Below are positions 8,791 to 19,417 of a stretch of 64,000 nucleotides of DNA, piece after piece (position 1 is the stretch's first letter; every line of letters begins with the position of its first letter). Under the pieces are notes generated by a model. That model worked only from the letters and a program-made list of their open reading frames with translations, did not search any database and was not told the origin of the DNA. Source of the DNA: Burkholderia sp. NRF60-BP8 (GTDB taxonomy: Bacteria; Pseudomonadota; Gammaproteobacteria; Burkholderiales; Burkholderiaceae); NCBI RefSeq assembly GCF_001522585.2, contig NZ_CP013373.1, positions 3,348,001-3,412,000 of the forward strand, read 5' to 3'. The position numbers and the translations under genes are program-made.

Positions 8791-9564
8791 TCACTTCTGG
8801 TAGTCGTAGTCGACCGTCAGCGGCGCATGATCGCTGAACTTGATGTCCTTGAAGATCGACGTGCTTTTCGCGGTACCGGCCACACCCGGGGTCGCGATCT
8901 GGTAATCGATCCGCCACCCGACGTTCTTCGCGTACGCCTGGCCGCGGTTGCTCCACCACGTGTACTGCTCGGGACGCGGGTCGAGCGTGCGGAACACGTC
9001 GACGTAGCCGACGTCGTCGAACAGCTTCGTGAGCCACTCGCGCTCCTCCGGCAAGCAGCCCGAATTCTTCTGGTTGCTCTTCCAGTTCTTGATGTCGATT
9101 TCCTTGTGGACGATGTTCACGTCGCCGCACAGGATCACCTCGCGCTTCTTCTTCAGCGCGGCGAGGTGCGGCATGAATTCGGCCATGAAGCGGTACTTCG
9201 CCTGCTGGCGCTCTTCGCCGCTCGATCCGGACGGCACGTACACCGACACGATCGACAGCTTGCCGTAGCGCGCCTCGACGTAGCGCCCTTCGGGATCGAA
9301 CTCGCTGCTGCCGAAGCCGATGATCACGTCATCGGGCTCGCGGCGGCTGTACACGCCCGCGCCGCTGTACCCCTTCTTCTCGGCGTGGTGGAAATAGCTC
9401 TTGAAGCCGTGCGGCTCGACGAATTCGGCCGGCAGGTCGTCGGCCGATACCTTGATTTCCTGCACGCACACGCAATCGGCGTTCTGCTCGCCAAGCCAGT
9501 CGAAGAAGCCCTTCTTCGCGGCGGAGCGGATGCCGTTCAGGTTGGCGGTAATCACTCGCATCAT
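8791..9564 (-). CDS. xthA: Exodeoxyribonuclease III
   Basis: 257 residues, the normal length for ExoIII. It begins with the exonuclease-endonuclease-phosphatase fold pattern R-V-I-T-A-N-L-N-G-I-R-S-A, followed by V-Q-E-I-K (metal-binding Glu) near residue 35, G-D-x-N-I-V-H near residues 148-154, and the C-terminal S-D-H-A-P-L catalytic motif. ExoIII is the main AP endonuclease and 3' phosphodiesterase of base-excision repair. The gene is convergent with the dehydrogenase and 41 bp downstream of the PPK2 gene, so the two may be co-transcribed. A second ATG directly follows the first. Confidence 0.95.
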   Translation of the reverse strand: MMRVITANLNGIRSAAKKGFFDWLGEQNADCVCVQEIKVSADDLPAEFVEPHGFKSYFHHAEKKGYSGAGVYSRREPDDVIIGFGSSEFDPEGRYVEARYGKLSIVSVYVPSGSSGEERQQAKYRFMAEFMPHLAALKKKREVILCGDVNIVHKEIDIKNWKSNQKNSGCLPEEREWLTKLFDDVGYVDVFRTLDPRPEQYTWWSNRGQAYAKNVGWRIDYQIATPGVAGTAKSTSIFKDIKFSDHAPLTVDYDYQK

Positions 9565-9605
9565 GTCGGGTTCCGTTCAGTTCGATGTTTTTACAGGGTG
9601 GCAGC

Positions 9606-10445
9606 TTAACGGATCTTCACGCCTTCGAGCTCGGGCTTCGGCGGCGGGAATTCCAGCTTCATGTCGGTCATCGTGCGCAGCAGCAGCTCGGCGATCATCA
9701 CGTTGCGGTGCGTCTTCGAATTCGCCGGGATCACGTACCACGGCGCGTGCTCGGCCGACGTCGCGGCGAGCGCGTCGCGGTACGCGGACTGGTAAGCGTC
9801 CCAGTGCTTGCGCGCGTCGAGATCGGAGATGTCGAATTTCCAGTGCTTGGTCGGGTCGTCGATGCGCGCCTGCAACCGCGCGCGCTGCTCGTCCTTCGAG
9901 ATGTGCAGGAAGCACTTGACGATGGTCGTACCGTTCTCGAACAGCATCGTCTCGAAATCGCGGATCTGCCGGTAGCGGCGCTCGCACTCCTTGTCGCCGA
10001 TCGCGCCGAGCACGCGCGGCACCAGCACGTCTTCGTAGTGGCTGCGGTTGAAGATCGCGAGTTCGCCCGCCGCCGGCACCTGCGCATGCACGCGCCACAG
10101 GAAGTCGTGCGCGGCCTCGATCGGCGTTGGCGCCTTGAACGGCACGATGCGCAGGCCGAGCGGATCGACCTCGCGAAACACCGCGCGCACGGTGCCGTCC
10201 TTGCCGCTCGTGTCCATCCCCTGCAGCACGAGCAGCACGCGCTTCTTCTGCTGCGTGTGCAGGCGCTCCTGCTGGACGTCGAGCTCGGTCGACACGACCG
10301 ACAGCCGTTCGCGATCGGCTTCCTTCGAGCCGGACGAAAACGGCTTCGCGGCCGGGTCGAACGCGTCGAGCTTGAATGCGGCGGCTTCCTTCTCGCGCGT
10401 GCTGTAGGGCACGCGAAAATCGTCGAGCGACGGTTGTTTCGCCAT
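9606..10445 (-). CDS. PPK2-family polyphosphate:nucleotide phosphotransferase
   Basis: 279 residues. It has the PPK2 Walker A motif L-Q-G-M-D-T-S-G-K-D-G near residues 77-87 and the F-N-R-S-H-Y-E-D-V motif that carries the Walker B-like part near residues 138-146. PPK2 enzymes move phosphate between polyphosphate and AMP, ADP or GDP. This one-domain form at about 280 residues fits the PPK2_rel_1 group, but whether it prefers NMP or NDP cannot be read from sequence. The start M-A-K-Q-P is chosen because GGAGG stands six bases upstream; a longer frame adds 31 unlikely residues. Confidence 0.88.
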   Translation of the reverse strand: MAKQPSLDDFRVPYSTREKEAAAFKLDAFDPAAKPFSSGSKEADRERLSVVSTELDVQQERLHTQQKKRVLLVLQGMDTSGKDGTVRAVFREVDPLGLRIVPFKAPTPIEAAHDFLWRVHAQVPAAGELAIFNRSHYEDVLVPRVLGAIGDKECERRYRQIRDFETMLFENGTTIVKCFLHISKDEQRARLQARIDDPTKHWKFDISDLDARKHWDAYQSAYRDALAATSAEHAPWYVIPANSKTHRNVMIAELLLRTMTDMKLEFPPPKPELEGVKIR

Positions 10446-10498
10446 TCGTTCCTCCGTTGGACGGTGCGATGCATACGATAACGCATCCACCAAACGCA

Positions 10499-10532
10499 AC
10501 GGGCCGCCCCGAACTGGTTCGGAGCGGCCCGT
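10499..10532 (-). terminator. Hairpin terminator downstream of gatB
   Basis: A 9-bp GC-rich stem (10499-10507 with 10524-10532) is extended by a 6-bp inner stem. On the minus strand it is followed by a short run with TTT. It lies between the gatB stop and the next gene's start. Confidence 0.6.
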
Positions 10533-10563
10533 CGTCAAGCGCGGTTCAGGCGCGCGCGCATGC

Positions 10564-12039
10564 TCAGCCGAGCTTCTTCTTCAGCAGTTCGTTGACCTGC
10601 TGCGGATTGGCCTTGCCCTTCGTCGCCTTCATCGCCTGGCCGATCAGCGCGTTGAACGCCTTTTCCTTGCCCGCGCGGAATTCCTCGACCGACTTCGCGT
10701 TCGCCGCGAGCACTTCGTCGATGATCGCTTCCAGCGCGCCGGTGTCGGAGATCTGCTTGAGCCCCTTCGCGTCGATGATGCGATCGGCCGCGCCGTCGTC
10801 GGTCGCCTTCTCGTCCCAGATCGTCGCGAAGATTTCCTTCGCGATCTTGTTCGAGATCGTGCCGTCGGCGATGCGCTGCAGCAACAGCGCGAGCTGCGCG
10901 GCCGACACCGGAATCGCGTCGATCTCGATGCCGTCGCGGTTCAGTTGCGACGACACGTCGCCCATCAGCCAGTTCGCGGCGATCTTCGCGTTCGCCGCGC
11001 CGGCCTTCGCGACCACCGCTTCGAAGTACGCGGCCATCGCCTTGCTCGACGTCAGCACGCCCGCGTCGTACGCGGACACCCCGTACTCGTCGACGAAGCG
11101 CCGTTGCATCGCGGCCGGCAGCTCGGGCATGCCGGACTGCACGCGCTCGATCCAGTCCTGGCCGATCACGAGCGGCATCAGGTCGGGGTCCGGGAAGTAG
11201 CGGTAATCGTGCGCGTCTTCCTTGCTGCGCATCGAACGCGTCTCGCGCTTGTCCGGATCGTACAGGCGCGTTTCCTGCACGACTTCGCCGCCGTCCTCGA
11301 TCAGCTCGATCTGGCGACGCACTTCGTAGTTGATCGCTTCCTCGAGGAACCGGAACGAGTTCAGGTTCTTGATTTCCGCGCGCGTGCCGAACTTCTCCTG
11401 GCCGACCGGGCGCACCGACACGTTCGCGTCGCAGCGGAACGAGCCTTCCTGCATGTTGCCGTCGCAGATGCCGAGCCACACGACGAGCCCGTGCAGCGCC
11501 TTCGCGTACGCGACGGCCTCGGCCGCGCTGCGCATTTCCGGCTCGGTGACGATCTCGAGCAGCGGCGTGCCGGCGCGGTTCAGGTCGATCCCGGTCATCC
11601 CGGCGAAGTCTTCATGCAGCGACTTGCCTGCGTCTTCCTCGAGGTGCGCACGGGTCAGGTTGACCGTCTTCTCATACGCGGGCTTGCCGGCCTTCTCGTT
11701 GGCGGGCACCTGGATCGTGATCGAGCCGCCCTGCACGACCGGAATCTCGTACTGGCTGATCTGATAGCCCTTCGGCAGATCGGGGTAGAAATAATTCTTG
11801 CGCGCGAAGATGCTGCGCGGCGCGATGGTCGAGCCGATCGCGAGGCCGAAGCGGATCGCCCGCTCGACCGCGCCGCGGTTCAGCACCGGCAGCACGCCCG
11901 GCAGCGCCAGGTCGACCGGGCACGCCTGCGTGTTCGGCTCGGCGCCGAACTGCGTCGACGCGCCCGAGAAAATCTTCGAGACGGTCGACAGTTGCGCGTG
12001 CGTCTCGAGACCGATAACGACTTCCCACTGAGTAGCCAT
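10564..12039 (-). CDS. gatB: Aspartyl/glutamyl-tRNA(Asn/Gln) amidotransferase subunit B
   Basis: 491 residues, full length for GatB. It opens with [13 protein letters not shown] and contains [12 protein letters not shown] near residues 88-99 and the C-terminal YqeY-like tail domain ending in L-K-K-K-L-G. GatB provides the kinase-like active site that activates the mischarged Glu- or Asp-tRNA before ammonia from GatA is added. It lies 4 bp after gatA in a gatC-gatA-gatB operon. The organism is thus expected to form Gln-tRNA or Asn-tRNA by transamidation, at least in part. Confidence 0.97.
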   Translation of the reverse strand: MATQWEVVIGLETHAQLSTVSKIFSGASTQFGAEPNTQACPVDLALPGVLPVLNRGAVERAIRFGLAIGSTIAPRSIFARKNYFYPDLPKGYQISQYEIPVVQGGSITIQVPANEKAGKPAYEKTVNLTRAHLEEDAGKSLHEDFAGMTGIDLNRAGTPLLEIVTEPEMRSAAEAVAYAKALHGLVVWLGICDGNMQEGSFRCDANVSVRPVGQEKFGTRAEIKNLNSFRFLEEAINYEVRRQIELIEDGGEVVQETRLYDPDKRETRSMRSKEDAHDYRYFPDPDLMPLVIGQDWIERVQSGMPELPAAMQRRFVDEYGVSAYDAGVLTSSKAMAAYFEAVVAKAGAANAKIAANWLMGDVSSQLNRDGIEIDAIPVSAAQLALLLQRIADGTISNKIAKEIFATIWDEKATDDGAADRIIDAKGLKQISDTGALEAIIDEVLAANAKSVEEFRAGKEKAFNALIGQAMKATKGKANPQQVNELLKKKLG

Positions 12040-12043
12040 ATGC

Positions 12044-13534
12044 TTACACCCCTGCCGGTACTTGCTTGTGCCAGTCGGTCGCGCGCTGGAACGCGTCGGC
12101 GACCTGCAGCATCCGGGCTTCGTTGAAATAGTTGCCGATGATCTGCAGACCGACCGGGCGCTTCGCGTTCGCGCCGGCGCCGAAGCCGCACGGCACGCTC
12201 ATGCCGGGCAGGCCGGCGAGGCTCACCGACAGCGTGTAGATATCCGCAAGATACATCTGCACCGGATCGTCGCCCTTCGCGCCGAGATCCCATGCGACCG
12301 TCGGCGACGCCGGGCCCATGATCACGTCGCAGGACTTGAACGCTTCCTGGAAATCGTTCGCGATGATGCGGCGGATCTTCTGCGCCTGCAGGTAGTACGC
12401 GTCGTAATAGCCGTGCGACAGCACGTAGGTGCCGACCAGGATCCGGCGCTTCACTTCAGGCCCGAAGCCTTCGGCGCGCGACTTCTTGTACATGTCGAGC
12501 AGGTCGCCGTACTGCGCGGCGCGATGGCCGAAGCGCACGCCGTCGAAACGCGACAGGTTCGACGACGCCTCGGCCGGCGCGATCACGTAGTACACGGGGA
12601 TCGACAGTTCCGTCTTCGGCAGCGACACCGGCACGAGCGTCGCGCCGAGCGCTTCGTATTGCTTGAGCGCCGCGTCGATCGCCGCGCGCACGTCGTCGGC
12701 GAGGCCGGCGCCGAAATACTCGTTCGGCAGGCCGATGCGCAGGCCGGCGAGCGGCTTGCCCGCGTCGTTGCCAGGCGCCCACGGCTGGCCGAGGTGGCGC
12801 GTGAAGTCCTCGTCGTCGCGCTCGAGGCTCGTCGAGTCGCGCTCGTCGAAGCCGGCCATCGCGTTCAGCAGCAGCGCACAGTCGGACGCGCTCTGCGCCA
12901 TCGGGCCGCCCTGGTCGAGCGACGACGCGAACGCGATCATCCCGTAGCGCGACACGCGGCCGTAGGTCGGCTTGATGCCGGTCACGCCCGCGAACGACGC
13001 GGGCTGGCGGATCGAGCCGCCGGTATCGGTGCCGGTCGCGGCCGGCGCGAGGCGCGCGGCGACGGCGGCCGAGCTGCCGCCCGAGCTGCCGCCCGGCACC
13101 GCGTTCGTGTCCCACGGGTTCTTCACCGCACCGAACGCGGAATTCTCGTTCGACGAGCCCATCGCGAACTCGTCCATGTTGGTCTTGCCGAGCGTGACCA
13201 TGCCGGCCGCCTGCAGGCGGGCGACGACGGTCGCGTCGAACGGGCTCTCGTAATTCGCGAGCATCTTCGAGCCGGCGGTCGAGCGCCAGCCGCGCGTGAC
13301 GAAGACGTCCTTGTGCGCGATCGGCAGGCCGGTCAACGCGCCGCCCGCGCCGCGCGCGAGTTCGGCGTCGGCGGCTTTCGCCTGCGCGAGGGTGAGGTCG
13401 GCGTCGACTTGAATGAACGCGTTCAGGTCGCGCGCGGCGTCGATCCGTTTCAGATAGTGCTGCGCGAGCTCGACGGCCGAGCATTCCTTGGCGGCGAGCG
13501 CGGCGCGCAGTTCGGTCAGGCTTTTTGCGTGCAT
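12044..13534 (-). CDS. gatA: Aspartyl/glutamyl-tRNA(Asn/Gln) amidotransferase subunit A
   Basis: 496 residues, an amidase-signature enzyme. The catalytic Lys lies in P-I-A-H-K-D-V-F near residue 77, the Gly/Ser-rich signature [10 protein letters not shown] near residues 148-157, and the nucleophile Ser in [11 protein letters not shown] near residue 176. It hydrolyses glutamine and passes ammonia to GatB. It is the middle gene of gatCAB, 69 bp after gatC. Confidence 0.97.
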   Translation of the reverse strand: MHAKSLTELRAALAAKECSAVELAQHYLKRIDAARDLNAFIQVDADLTLAQAKAADAELARGAGGALTGLPIAHKDVFVTRGWRSTAGSKMLANYESPFDATVVARLQAAGMVTLGKTNMDEFAMGSSNENSAFGAVKNPWDTNAVPGGSSGGSSAAVAARLAPAATGTDTGGSIRQPASFAGVTGIKPTYGRVSRYGMIAFASSLDQGGPMAQSASDCALLLNAMAGFDERDSTSLERDDEDFTRHLGQPWAPGNDAGKPLAGLRIGLPNEYFGAGLADDVRAAIDAALKQYEALGATLVPVSLPKTELSIPVYYVIAPAEASSNLSRFDGVRFGHRAAQYGDLLDMYKKSRAEGFGPEVKRRILVGTYVLSHGYYDAYYLQAQKIRRIIANDFQEAFKSCDVIMGPASPTVAWDLGAKGDDPVQMYLADIYTLSVSLAGLPGMSVPCGFGAGANAKRPVGLQIIGNYFNEARMLQVADAFQRATDWHKQVPAGV

Positions 13535-13603
13535 TGAGTGGTTTTCCTGGGAATTCTGGGTGGCGCGCGGCGCCGAGCGGCCGGCGCGCTTGTCATCGAA
13601 CGC

Positions 13604-13903
13604 TTACTCGATCACCTTCGGCACGAGATAGAGGCCGTCCTGGACGGCCGGCGCCGGACGCTGGTTGTCGTCGCGATCGACGACTTCCGTCACGGCGTCG
13701 TCGCGCAGGCGCTGCGCGACTTCCTGGATCTGTTCGATCGGGTGGGCGAGCGGCGCGATGCCGGCGGTGTCGACCGCCTGCATCTGCTCGACGAGGCCGA
13801 AGAATTCATTGAGCTGGCCGAGCATGTGCTCGGCGTCGGCGTCGGCCATTTCGAGTCGCGCCAGGTGCGCGATGCGTTTCACATCGGTCAGGGTCAGGGC
13901 CAT
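13604..13903 (-). CDS. gatC: Aspartyl/glutamyl-tRNA(Asn/Gln) amidotransferase subunit C
   Basis: 99 residues, the normal size of the GatC clamp that binds across GatA and GatB. It begins [16 protein letters not shown], typical of GatC, and carries the [13 protein letters not shown] motif. It is the first gene of the gatCAB operon, transcribed away from mreB. Confidence 0.95.
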   Translation of the reverse strand: MALTLTDVKRIAHLARLEMADADAEHMLGQLNEFFGLVEQMQAVDTAGIAPLAHPIEQIQEVAQRLRDDAVTEVVDRDDNQRPAPAVQDGLYLVPKVIE

Positions 13904-14269
13904 GCGATCACCGGAAAAACAAGGCTGCGCAGTGCGTCGAAAGCAGCACTGCGGCGGGGGGTTGGAGGGTGCGATCCCACCCTCAAAAATCGGGGCCGAA
14001 GCGGCAAAAATACCGCCCGTTTCGATTCAAATACCGAGAAATTATAAGGTATCATTACGCGTTCGACCCAAACCCGGCAGCCTTTTCCCGCACCGTTTCG
14101 CCCCCTTCGGCAAGCCGTGCGTGCTTCGTGCGATCCCCGGTAGACATCACTCGCAGCTTCGTGCGCCGCGGCGGCCGCTTCCGCCACGCTTCCCGAGGCT
14201 GTTATTTTTTCCGCTGCCGCCCTCAGCGCTCGCTATGCAGGGCCGGCCCAGAGCGAAACAGGATTCTGA
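13904..14269. promoter_or_regulatory. Divergent gatC / mreB promoter region
   Basis: This 366-bp gap has no gene and is locally AT-richer. On the minus strand a perfect TATAAT (14046 to 14041) could serve gatCAB, though its -35 region is poor. On the plus strand TATCAT (14050-14055) has TTCAAA 18 bp upstream (14026-14031) and could serve mreB. mreB has a weak AGGA site close to its ATG. Confidence 0.45.
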
Positions 14270-15313
<1,044 letters not shown>

Positions 15314-15451
15314 TCGCCGAGTGATCGCCTAGGCAGTCCCGTTTGATATGACGCACGCGCGGCGTGGCCGGATCGCTCGTTCAGAACGAACCGCCGCGCC
15401 GTTTGCGCGTCTGAGCATTATTTAACCGATCACACGCGCCCGGCGCCGACC

Positions 15452-16510
15452 ATGGAATACAGTCCGCCGCCCCTCTTCAAGCAAGGTCCGCCCGCGCTCG
15501 CGCGGCTCATCTTCTTCGTCGCCCTCGCCATCGCGCTCCTCGTGTCGGACGCGCGCTTCAGCACGCTCGAAATCGTCCGCGGCGTGCTCGGCACCGTGCT
15601 CTATCCGCTGCAACGCGCGGCGCTCGTCCCGCGCGACCTGTTCATGGGCGCGGCCGACATCGCCGTCACCGGCGCGTCGCTGCGCCACGAGAACGACGAC
15701 CTGCGCAAGCGCAACCTGCAGCTGTCCACGCAGGCCAATCAGGCCGCCGTGCTCGCGCAGGAAAACGCGCACCTGCGCGCGGTGCTCGAGCTGCGCCAGC
15801 ACATCGCGACGCAATCGACGCCGGTCGAGATCCAGTACGACACGAGCGACCCGTTCACGCAGAAGATCGTGGTCGGGCAAGGCTCGCAGCAAGGCATCCA
15901 GGACGGCTCGCCCGTCGTCAGCGAGGACGGCGTGGTCGGCCAGGTCACGCGCGTGTTCCCGCTGCAATCCGAAGTCACGCTGGTCACCGACCGCGATCTC
16001 GCGATTCCCGTGCAGGTGCTGCGCACCGGCCTGCGCAGCGTGATCTACGGCACGCCGAAGGGCGATTCGCTCGACCTGCGTTTCGTGCCGACGAGCGCGG
16101 ATCTCGTCGCCGGCGACGAGCTCGTCACGAGCGGCCTCGACGGCGTCTATCCGCCCGGCCTGCCGGTCGCGAAGGTCGTGCGCGTCGACAAGCTCGCCGA
16201 TACCGCGTTCGCCCGCGTGACCTGCGCCCCGGTCGCGGCCGTGCGCGGCGCGCGCCAGATGCTCGTGCTGCATTACCGGAACGACATCCCGCCGCGCCCG
16301 GCCGAGCCCGATCCCGCCGCCGACAAGAACGCGAAGGGCAAGAAAGGCGCGAAAGCCGCCGCGAAGGCCGAGAAAGCCGACAAGGCCGAGAAGGCCGACG
16401 CGAACGCGAAACCGGCCGCCGCGGCCCAGCCGGCCGTTGCAAAGCCGGCGCCGGCCGCCCCCGCCGCGCCGGCCAAGCCCGCCGCCGGGCAATCGGGAGC
16501 CCAGCGATGA
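15452..16510 (+). CDS. mreC: Rod-shape-determining protein MreC
   Basis: 352 residues. One N-terminal membrane segment (about residues 18-36) is followed by a coiled-coil region (residues ~65-110, with R-H-E-N-D-D-L-R-K-R) and the periplasmic beta domain. The last ~65 residues (from base ~16318) are a low-complexity Lys/Ala then Pro/Ala tail that the core family lacks. MreC sits in the periplasm and activates PBP2-RodA. The gene starts 138 bp after mreB and overlaps mreD by four bases. Confidence 0.94.
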   Translation: MEYSPPPLFKQGPPALARLIFFVALAIALLVSDARFSTLEIVRGVLGTVLYPLQRAALVPRDLFMGAADIAVTGASLRHENDDLRKRNLQLSTQANQAAVLAQENAHLRAVLELRQHIATQSTPVEIQYDTSDPFTQKIVVGQGSQQGIQDGSPVVSEDGVVGQVTRVFPLQSEVTLVTDRDLAIPVQVLRTGLRSVIYGTPKGDSLDLRFVPTSADLVAGDELVTSGLDGVYPPGLPVAKVVRVDKLADTAFARVTCAPVAAVRGARQMLVLHYRNDIPPRPAEPDPAADKNAKGKKGAKAAAKAEKADKAEKADANAKPAAAAQPAVAKPAPAAPAAPAKPAAGQSGAQR

Positions 16511-17019
16511 ACCGCCCGCAATACATCCTGCAGCCGGTCAATCCGTACTTCATCGTCTTCAGCCTCGCCGCCGCGTTCCTGCTGAACCTGATGCCGTGGG
16601 GCCGCCTGCCCGGCGTGCCCGACTTCGTCGCGCTCGTGCTGCTGTTCTGGAACGTCCACCAGCCGCGCAAGGTCGGGATGGGCGTCGCGTTCGCGCTCGG
16701 CATCCTGATGGACGTGCATGACGCGGGGCTGCTCGGCGAGCACGCGCTCGCCTATACGCTGCTGTCGTACGGCGCGATCACGATCCATCGCCGCGTGCTG
16801 TGGATGCCGATCGGCGTGCAGGTGCTGTACGTCACGCCGCTGCTGGTCGGCGCGCAGCTCGTCCCGTTCGTGATCCGCCTGCTGATGGGCGCCGCGTTCC
16901 CCGGTTGGCGCTATCTGGTCGACGGTTTCGTCGAAGCCGCGCTGTGGCCGATCGCGAGCCATCTGCTGCTGATGCCGCAACGCCGCCCGGTCGACCCGGA
17001 CGATACGCGCCCGATCTGA
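16507..17019 (+). CDS. mreD: Rod-shape-determining protein MreD
   Basis: 170 residues, nearly all hydrophobic, with five or six membrane segments and the N-terminal R-P-Q-Y-I-L-Q-P-V-N-P-Y-F-I motif of betaproteobacterial MreD. It is an inner-membrane partner of MreC in the elongasome. ATGA overlap with mreC indicates translational coupling; a 101-bp gap follows before mrdA. Confidence 0.94.
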   Translation: MNRPQYILQPVNPYFIVFSLAAAFLLNLMPWGRLPGVPDFVALVLLFWNVHQPRKVGMGVAFALGILMDVHDAGLLGEHALAYTLLSYGAITIHRRVLWMPIGVQVLYVTPLLVGAQLVPFVIRLLMGAAFPGWRYLVDGFVEAALWPIASHLLLMPQRRPVDPDDTRPI

Positions 17020-17120
17020 GCCGGACCGACCTTGAATACCCGCCGCCCCCACGCCCGCCGCGCGCCGTGCTCCGGGGCGGCACCTCGCCCGCGCCCGCGC
17101 GCGGGCCAGATTGCCCTTAA

Positions 17121-19406
17121 ATGACCGAATTCAACGACACCCAACAGCAGCTCTCGAGGTTCCGCCTGCGCGTCGCGGCGGCGGGCGTGTTCGTGTTCGT
17201 CTGCTTCGGGCTGCTCGCGAGCCGCTTCTTCTACCTGCAGCTGATGCAGCACGGCAAATACGCGCTGCAGGCCGAGGAAAACCGCATCTCGGTCGCGCCG
17301 ATCGTGCCGAACCGCGGGATCATCACCGATCGCAACGGCGTGATCCTCGCGAAGAACTACTCGGCGTACACGCTCGAGATCACGCCGTCGAAGCTCGACG
17401 ACACGCTCGACAACACGATCGACAAGCTGTCCGAGATCGTCCCGATCGACGCACGCGACCGCCGCCGCTTCAAGAAGCTGCAGGAAGACTCGAAGAACTT
17501 CGAGAGCCTGCCGATCCGCACGCGGCTCACCGACGCCGAAGTCGCGCGCTTCACCGCGCAGCGTTTCCGGTTCCCCGGCGTCGACGTGCGCGCGCGGCTG
17601 TTCCGCCAGTACCCGCTCGGCATGACGGCCGCGCACGTGATCGGCTACATCGGCCGGATCTCGAAGCGCGACCAGGATCGCATCGACGCGATGAGCGACG
17701 ACAACGACAGCGACCAGGAACACTACGATCCGCGCCGCGACGCGAACAACTACAAGGGCACCGACTACATCGGCAAGATCGGCGTCGAGCAGAGCTACGA
17801 AACCGAGCTGCACGGGCTGACCGGCTTCGAGGAAGTCGAGGTGACGGCCGGCGGCCGGCCGGTGCGCACGCTGTCGCGCACGCAGGCGACGCCCGGCAAC
17901 AACCTCGTGCTGTCGCTCGACATCGGGCTGCAGCAGGTTGCCGAGCAGGCGTTCGCGGGCAAGCGCGGCGCACTCGTCGCGATCGAGCCGAAGACGGGCG
18001 ACGTGCTCGCGTTCGTGTCGTCGCCGAGCTTCGACCCGAATTCGTTCGTCGACGGCATCGACCAGCAGACCTGGGACGAGCTGAACAACTCGCCCGACAA
18101 GCCGCTGCTGAACCGCCCGCTGCACGGCACCTACCCGCCCGGCTCGACGTACAAGCCGTTCATGGCGCTGGCCGGCCTGACGCTCGGCAAGCGCACGCCG
18201 GGCTGGGGCTTCCAGGATCCCGGCTACTTCACGTTCGGCGGCCACACGTTCCGCAACGACGTGCGCTCGGGCCAGGGCTGGGTCGACATGAACAAGGCGA
18301 TCATGGTGTCGAACGACACCTACTTCTACATGCTCGCGCGCGACCTCGGCGTGAACGCGATCGCGAACTTCATGAAACCGTTCGGCTTCGGCCAGATCAC
18401 CGGTATCGACATCCAGGGCGAGGCGCGCGGGATCCTGCCGTCGACCGACTGGAAGAAGAAGGCATTCAAGAAGGCCGCGCAGCAGAAGTGGTTCGACGGC
18501 GAGACGATCAGCCTCGGGATCGGCCAGGGCTACAACTCGTTCACGATCCTGCAGCTCGCGCACGCGACCGCGACGCTCGCGAACAACGGCGTCGTGATGA
18601 AGCCTCACCTCGTGAAGGAAGTCGAGGATCCGATCTCGCGTGCACGCCACCTGACCGTGCCGAAGGAAAGCGACGTGATCCCGCTGAAGGCGGCCGACAT
18701 CGACGTCGTGAAGCGCGGGATGGAGAACGTGATCGAGAACCCGTCCGGCACCGCGTACAAGGTGTTCCGCGGCGCGCCGTACCTCGCCGCCGGCAAGACC
18801 GGCACCGCGCAGGTGTTCTCGCTGCAGGGCTCGAACTACAAGGGGCACCTGCTCGCCGAACATCTGCGCGACCACGCGCTGTTCATCGCGTACGCGCCGG
18901 TCGACCACCCGCAAATCGCCGTCGCGCTGGTCGTCGAAAACGGCGGCTGGGGCGCCCAGGCCGCCGGCCCGATCGCGCGTCGCGTGCTCGACTACTACCT
19001 GGTCGAGCGCCAGAACCCGAAGAACGAGGCCGCGGCCGTAGCCGCCGCGGCGTCGGCCACCGAGCCGGTGAGCGCGCCCGTGGTCGGCGACACCTCGAAG
19101 CCCGCCACCATCGCGGCCGGCTTCACCGCGCTGCCGCAGCCGGTCGTGCCGTCGGCGGCCAGTGCGGCCGAGGCGGCATCGGCCGCATCGGCGGCCTCCG
19201 GCACGGCCGACGCCGGCGCCACTGCCACGCCGCCGGCCGACGCGAGCGCCGCGGCGCCGATGGCCGCGAGCCTGCCGCCGATCCGGCGCCCGCACCGGCC
19301 GCGCCGGCCCGCGAGCGACGCGCAGCCGCTCGTCGCCACGCCGCGGGACGACAACCACCGTGCGACGGCCCCCGCGAAAGCGGCGGACGCCGGCACCGCT
19401 CATTGA
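17121..19406 (+). CDS. mrdA: Penicillin-binding protein 2 (elongasome transpeptidase)
   Basis: 761 residues, longer than the ~630 of E. coli PBP2. One N-terminal membrane anchor (about residues 14-36) is followed by the pedestal domain and the transpeptidase domain. Active-site Ser342 lies in P-P-G-S-T-Y-K-P-F, the S-x-N-type motif is S-N-D near residues 397-399, and the third motif is K-T-G-T-A-Q near residue 558. The last ~130 residues are an Ala/Pro/Ser-rich tail with a short basic patch, beyond the catalytic domain. It cross-links lateral peptidoglycan with RodA, whose gene follows 11 bp later, and is the target of mecillinam-type beta-lactams. Confidence 0.96.
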   Translation: MTEFNDTQQQLSRFRLRVAAAGVFVFVCFGLLASRFFYLQLMQHGKYALQAEENRISVAPIVPNRGIITDRNGVILAKNYSAYTLEITPSKLDDTLDNTIDKLSEIVPIDARDRRRFKKLQEDSKNFESLPIRTRLTDAEVARFTAQRFRFPGVDVRARLFRQYPLGMTAAHVIGYIGRISKRDQDRIDAMSDDNDSDQEHYDPRRDANNYKGTDYIGKIGVEQSYETELHGLTGFEEVEVTAGGRPVRTLSRTQATPGNNLVLSLDIGLQQVAEQAFAGKRGALVAIEPKTGDVLAFVSSPSFDPNSFVDGIDQQTWDELNNSPDKPLLNRPLHGTYPPGSTYKPFMALAGLTLGKRTPGWGFQDPGYFTFGGHTFRNDVRSGQGWVDMNKAIMVSNDTYFYMLARDLGVNAIANFMKPFGFGQITGIDIQGEARGILPSTDWKKKAFKKAAQQKWFDGETISLGIGQGYNSFTILQLAHATATLANNGVVMKPHLVKEVEDPISRARHLTVPKESDVIPLKAADIDVVKRGMENVIENPSGTAYKVFRGAPYLAAGKTGTAQVFSLQGSNYKGHLLAEHLRDHALFIAYAPVDHPQIAVALVVENGGWGAQAAGPIARRVLDYYLVERQNPKNEAAAVAAAASATEPVSAPVVGDTSKPATIAAGFTALPQPVVPSAASAAEAASAASAASGTADAGATATPPADASAAAPMAASLPPIRRPHRPRRPASDAQPLVATPRDDNHRATAPAKAADAGTAH

Positions 19407-19417
19407 CGGAGAAAGGC

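Noticed and set aside
13904..14269. Small RNA gene between gatC and mreB
   Set aside because: Only promoter-like elements are visible; no terminator-type hairpin would end such an RNA.
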